Assembly: GCF_000003605.2 (NCBI RefSeq)
Contig: NW_003122410.1
Coordinates: 323,179 to 351,842, forward strand
DNA: 28,664 nt
DNA from: Saccoglossus kowalevskii
Taxonomy: Eukaryota; Hemichordata; Enteropneusta; Harrimaniidae
Reading direction: 5' to 3'
Part shown: piece after piece, positions 21,901 to 28,664 of the stretch
How the letters are laid out: every line of letters begins with the position of its first letter
Numbering within the stretch: the first letter of the stretch is position 1
Program-made: the position numbers and the translations under genes
Notes under the pieces: model-generated
The model's database searches: none
What the model saw: only the letters and a program-made list of their open reading frames with translations
What the model was told of the DNA's origin: nothing

Positions 21901-23987
21901 CATTCACTGCACTGAAGGGTTACTGACGAAATATTTTATAATGCAATTTCCTTTCTGTTTTTTTTTTAATTTGTAGTATTGCAATACATTATACATATCT
22001 TTATTTTATTGCTGGAAAAAGATGATTTCTTATCCATATTGAAAAATATTGTTCCGGGAAATATTAATTTCAATGAACAATATTCAACGCTTTTGTCTGT
22101 ATGTATGACACTAAGCAGTATAACAAGAATGCATGATGTACAGCCCGTTCTAGAAATGATCAAATGTCCCTTGGTAAGACACTAGAGGACAATAACCAGA
22201 GCAACTGCACACATCATAATGGCAAATAAATCAACAACATGTATGGTATTCCCATATTAACGCGTCTTGTTCATAACACTCAAAACATTTATTCTCCACT
22301 CCTACAAATGGGCCAGTTACTGTGAATGATACTAGGAAGGCCACTCACCACCAAAGCCGCTAATCGCGAAGATACTGGTATAAGGTAGCAATAATAGAAG
22401 GATTGTATTCGTCACACCCAAGAGCTTGGGACATACGATGGCACATATATACAATCGGTCGGCTACTTGAACAAACATTGGTCAACTACTCGGTCCGCAA
22501 CGTATACCTGAAACAAATGTTCTGCTACATGAAATTCTATATCAGCGAGCTGATTTTCAAGTAGCGGAAATGTTTGTTTTCAGGCAGGAAAATGGAACTC
22601 AATCTCAGATTTATTCTCATATAACAAGATCTATTCAATTAATCGTAAATCAAAATTTAACATGTTAAGGAAGGAAGGATAGTTAGTTAGTTGAATTACT
22701 GAAACCTATCGCTGCGATATAAGTGCAACAAAGGGGTCCGTTCCTAAGCTATGGTAGAAATATGTATATCACTATGAACTTGAAAATACGCCTTACTTGT
22801 AATTGCAATTATGTATGTTTTGACTTTTGTGAATTCCAATCAATAGAATGAGATATGTATTCATAGGTTATGTACTCTAGGTTTCGCTGTATGTCTTATC
22901 TCTACTAGATCGAAGTTGCTAAACTCAAGAAGTTATTCAAGGTGGTAATTCTCAACCAACTGTTTTATGCCCCTCCAATAGCGTGGGTGTACTACGTCAG
23001 CGCTGGGTGGCGTGGGTGTAGTGTCAGTAGTAGTGACTTGCCGAGCGGCGGAAGGATACTGTTTGATTTACTCGGTTGTCTGATCTTTGTTGAAGTCACA
23101 TTTTACTACTCGCACTGGTAAGCACGCTTTCATTGATCGTGATATCAGTTAACGTCACTGGTGAGCGTCACGGGCGAGAGACCAGTCTTTAGAAAACTAA
23201 CCATTTTAATCGGCACCCTGAATGTTATCATTAAACAATCATTGAATATCCCCATCTTATAAGAATAATGTTTCTCCACAAGGGCATTGCATCACCCATT
23301 CCTGTTTAAACACGTACACAAACTTCACCATGAATGGACGGCTCCTATTGGTCTAACGTGCATCTATGCTCATCCAATCGAATTCGTGTTCTCAAACTTT
23401 ATACCTGTGGTTGGTGGACCCATTGTGATGGGGTCTCATCTAATGGTACATTGGATGTGGTTAGTGATTGTAATGTATGCCATTACTTTGAATCATAGTG
23501 GTTATCATTTTCCGATTACTAGATCACCTGAAAATCACGACTTTCACCATTCGAAGTGAGTAAATAATTTTGTTTTTGTTTTCACAGTTGATATATATGT
23601 CAAGATATATGTCATGTGGTGTTTGCGATTTGATATGAAATGCGATTTAATTCATGTCATGTCAGATACGAATTCGGTGAGATGTAATGATGTGATACGA
23701 CGCGGTATGATGTGATATAATGTAGTGTGATGCGATGTGATGTGATGTGATGTGATTGAATATGAACTGACATGACACAATGCGATGAGATGATAACAAC
23801 CACTGAATTCTCTTCAATACATTTGTTTCCTAGGTTCAACGGCAACTATTCAGCTACTGGAATAATGGATTGGTTACATGGCACTGACGCCATTTTTAGA
23901 GACACCATCGCCTTCAAGCGACACAAGATACTGTTTGGAACAACCCCAATGTCTAAGAAATACCCCGATACTAAAACTTTGCAGTAG
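15941..23987 (+). CDS. FAXDC2: FAXDC2-like fatty acid hydroxylase domain-containing protein, 7 exons, 320 aa
   Basis: Coding exons are 15941-16029, 16242-16286, 17113-17189, 17404-17519, 22909-23117, 23283-23555 and 23834-23987. Their sum is 963 nt, all junctions are in phase and all introns are GT..AG. The protein is a multi-pass ER membrane di-iron oxidase of the fatty acid hydroxylase / sterol desaturase superfamily. Histidine boxes are HWALHH (178-183), HKLHH (191-195) and HDFHH (264-268), plus HSGYH (250-254). Hydrophobic segments lie at about 72-92, 120-141, 158-175 and 224-248. Exon 4 has VDLTHRPRFIYQYKMQ, the family's VD.TGKP....Y.IQ signature. Exon 7 has GIMDWLHGTDAIF, matching the vertebrate C-terminus. 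Human FAXDC2 is about 333 residues. The start at 15941 is the first in-frame ATG, with weak context at -3. The first membrane helix of vertebrate FAXDC2 is not evident near residues 30-70, so the 45-bp exon 2 may be imperfect or a small exon may be missing. Substrate is unknown; FAXDC2 has been linked to sterol metabolism. Confidence 0.85.
17760..17850. promoter_or_regulatory. CpG-dense patch with CRE site in intron 4
   Basis: About ten CpGs in 90 bp within a CpG-poor intron, including a perfect TGACGTCA at 17792-17799. It could be an internal enhancer or alternative promoter, or the edge of a mobile element. Confidence 0.25.
17991..18011. repeat. Perfect 21-bp inverted repeat
   Basis: AAAATCAAAT, one C, then ATTTGATTTT. 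It follows a short TCAAAA tandem run. Cruciform-prone; no function evident. Confidence 0.7.
18711..18850 (-). repeat. Inverted repeat, left copy (pairs with about 22020-22145)
   Basis: Its reverse complement matches 22020-22145 at roughly 80 percent by eye. Shared stretches include the segment reading CACTAAGCAGTATAACAAGA on the strand of the right copy, and ATTAATTTCAAT. The copies lie about 3.2 kb apart within intron 4. They may be two insertions of one repeat family or the ends of one element. Confidence 0.7.
19612..19835 (+). repeat. Diverged tandem duplication, about 125-130 bp unit
   Basis: The order of motifs GGAAGACATCTGAAAACAAACATACATG, then CCTAAAA, TACATGTTTCA and TTTGTATATA recurs from about 19740 with substitutions and small length changes (abridged here to key words: GAAAACAAACATACATG and TACATGTTTCA). 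No coding content is evident. Confidence 0.5.
20098..20145 (+). repeat. Echo of exon 2 and its acceptor inside intron 4
   Basis: TAATAGATTCATTTTATATT, then GGCGGAACCTCAATG, resembles the branch/acceptor region and first codons of exon 2 at 16215-16250 (AATAGATTATTTTTTATTGG, CAGAGCCTCAATG). The AG acceptor is lost (GG) and the downstream sequence diverges. It may be a relic of internal duplication, or chance. Confidence 0.3.
21225..21320 (+). repeat. Fragment related to the 7439-7600 repeat
   Basis: Shares the ordered motifs TTTTCAAAG..GCGATGATAAA, then TCTAGTGGAAACAC, then TTTTAAAATGTGTG with the repeat near 7.45-7.55 kb. Just after it, 21325-21355 also resembles 547-580 (ACATTRTATCTAATYGGTGG). 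Confidence 0.45.
22020..22145 (+). repeat. Inverted repeat, right copy (pairs with 18711-18850)
   Basis: See the left copy. The short open frame here (21979-22185) and the one on the minus strand at 18699-18965 share a SSITR-HD peptide only because of this repeat, so neither is taken as a gene. Confidence 0.7.
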
Positions 23988-24135
23988 ACAAAAACAGCTG
24001 TATACAACTTTAACATCTTCAAGAAATGTTTTTATAATGTTAGCGATCACTTGATCTTAGATTTGTCCGCAATAACGTTGTTGTAAGATTGCAGTTGACA
24101 TTTATGACATTATGTTGTTTCAATAGAGAGGGTCA
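22540..24135 (+). repeat. Segmental duplication, copy 2
   Basis: Direct repeat of 650-2490. It holds exons 5-7 of the intact gene. Homology ends near 24135, exactly where the 63-bp minisatellite begins. Confidence 0.85.
23690..23760 (+). repeat. GTGAT-type pentanucleotide repeat in intron 6
   Basis: Counterpart of the array at 2049-2115, with different unit order and length. Confidence 0.7.
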
Positions 24136-24137
24136 TA

Positions 24138-25296
24138 AGTATCAAAATAGTGGCACATATAATTTAGTTGTCGGGAACTGTTATACTTCACTATAGGGAT
24201 GGTACCAAAATAGTAGCACATATGATTTAGTTGTCGGGGACTGTTATACTTCACTATCGGGATGGTACCAAAATAGTGGCACATATAATTTAGTTGTCGG
24301 GGACTGTTATACTTCACTATAGGGATAGTACCAAAATAGTGGCACATATAATTTAGTTGTCGGGGAGTGTTATACTTCACTATAGGGATGGTACCAACAT
24401 AGTGGCACATATAATTTAGTTGTCGGGGAATGTTATACTTCACTATAGGGATGGTACCAAAATAGTGGCACATATAATTTAGTTGCAGGGAACTGCTATA
24501 CTTCACTATAGGGATGGTACCCAAATAGTGGCAAATATAATTTAGTTGCAGGGAACTGCTATACTTCACTATAGTTATGGTAACAAAATAGTGGCACATA
24601 TAATTTAGTTGTCAGGAACTGCTATACTTTACTATAGGGATGGTACCAAAATAGTGGCACATATAATTTAGTTGTCGGGGACTGTTATACTTCACTATAG
24701 GGATGGTACCAAAATAGTGGCACATATAATTTAGTTGTCGGGCACTGTTATACTTCACTATAGGGATGGTACCAAAATAGTGGCAAATATAATTTAGTTG
24801 TCGGGAACTGTTATACTTCACTATAGTCATGGTACCAAAATAGTGGCACATATAATTTAGTTGTCAGGAACTGCTATACTTCACAATAAAATTGGTACCA
24901 AAATAGTATTATTCTGTTGTCTGTTATTATTCGATATAGGATTGGTACAAAAATGGTGGCATGTATTATTCTGTTGCCGGGATCTGTTATTATTCGATAT
25001 ACGATTGGCACAAAAATAGTGGCATGTAATATTCTGTTGATGGTATCTGTTATTATTCGATATAGGATTGGTACAAAAATAGTAGCATGTATTATTCTGT
25101 TGTCGGGATCTGTTATTATTCGATATACGATTTGCACAAAAATAGTGGCATGTAATATTCTATTGTCGGGATCTGTTATTATTCGATATACGATTGGTAC
25201 GAAAATAGTGGCATGTATTATTCTTTGGTCGGGATCTGTTATTAATCAATATACGAAAGGTGCCAACATAAGAGTGTGCATTCTTTTGTTGTCACA
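24138..25296 (+). repeat. 63-bp minisatellite, about 18 units in two subfamilies
   Basis: Units start at GGTACC-like sites every 63 bp. Twelve units run without any length change from 24138 to 24893 (subfamily A, with ACTTCACTATAGGGAT). After a shortened 50-bp unit, five more full units and a partial one follow at 24944, 25007, 25070, 25133, 25196 and 25259 (subfamily B, with TGTTATTATTCGATATA). Because 63 is divisible by 3, long stop-free frames appear on both strands (for example 24599 down to 24120, and 24917-25330). They are artefacts of the period. Confidence 0.92.
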
Positions 25297-25639
25297 TGAC
25301 CCCCCAACAAATCATAATTCCTTTTGTTAATGTACTGATCATTGCATTATCAGATTCCCGGGGAATTATTCGAAATTGTGCATAGTGAAGCCATACCTAC
25401 CTTGCCAAAACCAATGTATTGTATGCATTGCGCGTTGTGTTGGCCACATTGTTTCTAACCCCTGCCAAATGGGCTTCAGCTTTATTTCCCACTCTTTATC
25501 TCCTCCACTAGCTGGCTAGTTTGCGGGATTTGTCCACCCATGTTTTGTGATATATGCTAATACAGTTGTGTTGTTGCAATGGATGGGAACTGTTTTATTC
25601 TATACTTCATCTAGAAAGCAATCTAGTGCCCTCCCAACA
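25297..25639. other. Spacer, nothing recognised
   Basis: Non-repetitive DNA between the minisatellite and the minus-strand coding remnant. No open frame of note. Confidence 0.4.
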
Positions 25640-27420
25640 TATTAGGTATGTTTATGTGAAGCTGTGCTTTCCAAGGGAACCACTCCCCATTCTATTTTCA
25701 AGGTGTCCATGACCAGTGTTATAGCCGGAGTTGATGGAGCAATCTGTTATCTCCGTCTTATGTTGGTTAAGTCCATCCACTTGAGGGCAGTCAAGCTTTG
25801 TGAGGTCCATGATATATTCATGTGGCGACCCACACAACTGGAGTGTGTACCTGGACAAGCATACCCTTGAGAGCTGTTTGAGGCACAAGGCCTCTCATAG
25901 ATGAAGCCATTTCCACAAAGCTCATTAATTGTCCGATCTGTGCAGATGTGCTTGCTTGCAAAAAGTGTGGCTGTCGGGTCTCTCAACCTGAAACACTCCC
26001 AAGAATACATTCCCGGAAATACTAAATGTGGAATATGATTGTTTGAAGGATGTGTACTAAAATAACTGCTCTTGTATCAACCAGATATTGATAGAATGGA
26101 TTCACATTGTTGGCCTGCTGTGCAGCCACAAAACTGGCACTGCCATTAATTTTGGAAAAAACCTGTGAGGCTACAATGGGCAAACATTGAACTAATATGT
26201 TGAATCAAATGTATGAGATTGAGTGATATCAGGAAATCCTCTGATGTACACAGCAGTGTACCTCTGTTGGGGTCACCACCATGAAATGCTCTGAGAGAAT
26301 ATACTGATTCAGTTGGCTTGGGTCTATATTGTTCTTTATTGTTCACCAAAAATATGGGAGAATAACACAGAAAAGTCAGGCACTGCTGCCATTTGCCAAT
26401 AATTCTCTCACTTCCTGGAAAATCATGCCTACCATTACTCTTGGCGGAGCCATTGACACTGGTGATGTAGTCAACTGAAGCTTTCTGGCTAACTTGATCT
26501 TGCAGCTGTGCTTGACTACTGAAAGGTCCCACAGGGTCATTGTGATAGTTAGCCAGTTTGCTACGATAACCAAACAATTTAACGCCACAGGAAGTAAGGG
26601 TTGAGAAACAAAATGAATTCTTTAATACATACCACTGAAAACACCTGACCCCAACCACATCCACCTCAACGATCATTTCCTTGGCTGCTATGATTGTTCC
26701 TGCATTCCCCTCTACCAGACTGTCATTATTGGGCATTCTGACCCTATGAATGAGATTGTTGTTCGTGTGTATGTGTCTTCAGTTTACCATATTTAGAACA
26801 CATATTATATTGGTGCATCTATGCCTAGCATCATTGGTTCTGGCAGTATGGTTGACTGCTGCCTCTGTTGAGGCCCTCATAATGGCAAGCTACTTAGGCA
26901 GCACTGGTTCAAACTAATTCCTTATATTTGGTCCCATTGAATCAAAATAGTTTTGCATTCCCCTGTTCAGTAAATATCCTTTCACCATAAATACAACTTT
27001 CTGGGTGATGTTAGCCATGTAAAAAAAGGGACACGTTATGATCAGCAAATTCTTGTATTGTCCATTGAGTGCCGGCTTAAAGCCAGAGACTGCTGCAGCA
27101 CTTGGTAAATCAGGTAAATCAGAAAAATGCAACTAATGTGGAAATTAAAATTTCTTTAACACCATGCCCAAGGTTAGACAGTCTTCCTTGCAAAAGAATG
27201 GTACATCTGGGCCCACCAACAGTACTGGATCATATGGTACAGGGTCTCCTTTACAATATGGTTTGTCACCAGAAATACAGTACTGATGTTCCCACTTGTA
27301 ATCTAATGGTGCTTTGGCGTGGTGTTGAATTTGCAACCCTACCTAATATCCCTGCCCTCTGCTCGACGAATGAATCAACAGCAGGTGGCAGTGGTACAAC
27401 AGTGGCTCTACACTGAGATT
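25640..27420 (-). pseudogene. Unidentified coding remnant, minus strand, frame-broken
   Basis: Several consecutive minus-strand frames have strongly protein-like composition and follow one another with frame changes. 27336-27145 includes YCISGDKPYCKGDPVPYDP. 27132-26914 includes CPFFYMANITQKVVFMVKGY and LNRGMQNYFDSMGP. 26736-26146 (196 codons, the longest) includes NDSLVEGNAGTIIAAKEMIV, SVDYITSVNGSAKSNGRHDF and SLRAFHGGDPNRGTLLCTSE. An overlapping frame near 26190-26060 has VFSKINGSASFVAAQQANNV. 26010-25747 is cysteine-rich (ICTDRTINELCGNGFIYERPC). I do not recognise the family. It could be a decayed mobile-element gene or an intron-containing host gene whose splice sites I could not fix. Composition is less AT-rich than the flanks. 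Confidence 0.35.
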
Positions 27421-27429
27421 ATTGTACCA

Positions 27430-28664
27430 CCTCAGTCATCTCATATACTTATCTATCCCAAGAATATTTCTATTTGGGCTACATTTTTTGAGTAGACTTG
27501 ACACATCAGAAAATATAGAACTAAACTAAAGGGCACTGGACCCCACACATGATCTATTTTATTGTCATATTGGATGATCCCATGTTTATACTAAGTTTGA
27601 AAGAATCCCATACACACGACCAATATCTGGTTTCAGAATGATAGAAATATCTAATTTTTTTCAGCACAATGTATATACCGGTATATACATATTGATATAT
27701 TCCGGTATATCACAAGATGTTTGATGCATGTGTACAGTTAGAATGTTAGCAGTCCTGGCATGTTAACGATGCAGCTGGAGATGCACGCTTGAATACACAC
27801 ACAAAAATCAATCCCAATCAGTTCCCATTTTTAAACAAAACAATGTGCCATAACAACCCACTATGTATGATGCTCATATTAAGTTTTTATCTGCCTTTAC
27901 ACTGCTGGGAAATTTGTGTAACCATGCCAACCACAATTAGTGTACACCATGAACCTATGTCAAACTGTAAGCCCCTAATTTGTGCTACACATGAACAGTT
28001 GTTATTTAATTATTAGATATAAATCATAGAGATCAAAGCTTTATGCTTCAATCAAGTTTAAATTTTTAAAGCAAACATTTTGTAGAATATAAACACAACA
28101 CAATGTGGTATTGCAAGAAGCAGAAATAATATATTTTTGTCTCATAGGTGTACAAACTATATTATTTGCCCAATTAAAGAATCTAACACTGCAATTTCAA
28201 ATATTATAGAATTTACCATAGTACAGAGCAATTTAATATATAGCATGCTTGAAAATAAACAATGCACCATCTTACTTATCATCTCACTCATTTGGAAAAT
28301 ATTGCGAGTTCAAATATTATAATATTGTTGACAATATCCATAATGCTGACATGATCACATGCTTTACTACAAAGTGAACAACACTGACAAGGGTACAAAA
28401 GAGAAACGTTATTTCTAGATTAAGTATAAATTTATAATCACACTATAATTCTTGTTATACTGTATGGTACCTTTGTAATACAGTTTTATAATATTTTTGT
28501 TATTATTATTATAACAAAATACACGATATAGTCACGCAATAATCAGAAAACTGAAAAAGTGGTAATACAGTTACTAAAAAGTCATAAATCATTGTTACGG
28601 GTACTGAAGCCATTGATACCATACACTTTCATTTTTCTGTATAGTATTTCCAAGTTCCTACAAT
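27430..28664. other. AT-rich intergenic DNA, no gene seen
   Basis: Only short random frames. Besides the palindrome at 27669-27690 it contains a perfect 9-bp-arm hairpin, TTTTGTTAT / ATAACAAAA, at 28495-28519 with a 7-nt loop. Confidence 0.5.
27669..27690. repeat. Perfect 22-bp palindrome centred on ACCGGT
   Basis: The arm ATGTATATACC is followed by its exact reverse complement. A second, imperfect CCGG-centred palindrome (GATATATTCCGGTATATC) lies about 6 bp further on. Function unknown. Confidence 0.8.

Larger units (their letters stand above)
17520..22908 (+). other. Intron 4 of the FAXDC2-like gene (5.4 kb)
   Basis: Donor gtaagt follows CCG at 17519, and acceptor ctactag precedes ATCGAAG at 22909. 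It is far larger than the other introns (165-826 bp). It contains a CpG-dense patch, an inverted-repeat pair, a tandem duplication, a dispersed-repeat fragment and, at its 3' end, the start of the segmental duplication. No independent gene is seen inside it. Confidence 0.8.

Noticed and set aside
24120-24851. Long minus-strand frames with 21-residue repeats (CHYFGTIPIVKY type)
   Set aside because: They arise because the 63-bp minisatellite unit is divisible by 3 and lacks stops. No unique flanking coding sequence exists.
24917-25330. Plus-strand 137-codon frame with hydrophobic repeats
   Set aside because: The same minisatellite artefact, from subfamily B units.
1-28664. CRISPR array or bacterial operon
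   Set aside because: No regularly spaced repeats with unique spacers, no Shine-Dalgarno-led gene runs, and clear eukaryotic introns.

Overview
This is nuclear DNA from an animal, most likely a marine invertebrate. It is AT-rich and gene-poor, with spliceosomal introns (GT..AG, phase-consistent exons), a decayed LINE, a decayed DNA transposon, minisatellites and an assembly gap. A mollusc or another lophotrochozoan would fit the transposon type, but the sequence alone does not fix the taxon. There is no bacterial operon structure, CRISPR array or recognisable tRNA/rRNA.

Host gene. I can assemble a complete seven-exon gene on the + strand (15941-23987). It encodes a 320-residue FAXDC2-like protein of the fatty acid hydroxylase / sterol desaturase superfamily, with all histidine boxes. 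Every exon junction keeps phase and the total is 963 nt. A second copy of its last three exons lies about 21.8 kb upstream (1140-2334). It carries a premature TAG and a 5-nt insertion, so it is a pseudogene or a dying paralogue. The duplication includes introns and flanks (about 650-2490 against 22540-24135).

Mobile DNA. Between the two copies lie a LINE reverse-transcriptase remnant (3345-4258, with a YADD motif) and a broken DNA transposon (about 10430-13740). The transposon protein begins with a zinc-binding module resembling the N-terminal, non-core part of RAG1 and continues into a transposase-like region unrelated to the RAG1 core. This recalls the N-RAG-TP elements reported from Aplysia. 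A second, converging gene on the minus strand (13788-14882) ends 47 bp from the transposase stop and has a Ser/Pro-rich C-terminal half built of about 18 eleven-residue repeats. The run of Ns inside the transposase is flanked by an exact 52-bp duplicate, so it is probably a false gap.

Other content. The left edge has a heat-shock-element cluster and a TATA box. Intron 4 of the FAXDC2-like gene (5.4 kb) holds an inverted-repeat pair and tandem and dispersed repeats. Just beyond the gene is an 18-unit, 63-bp minisatellite. The right end (25.6-27.4 kb) holds an unidentified, frame-broken coding remnant on the minus strand. The remaining stretches are AT-rich DNA in which I see no gene.
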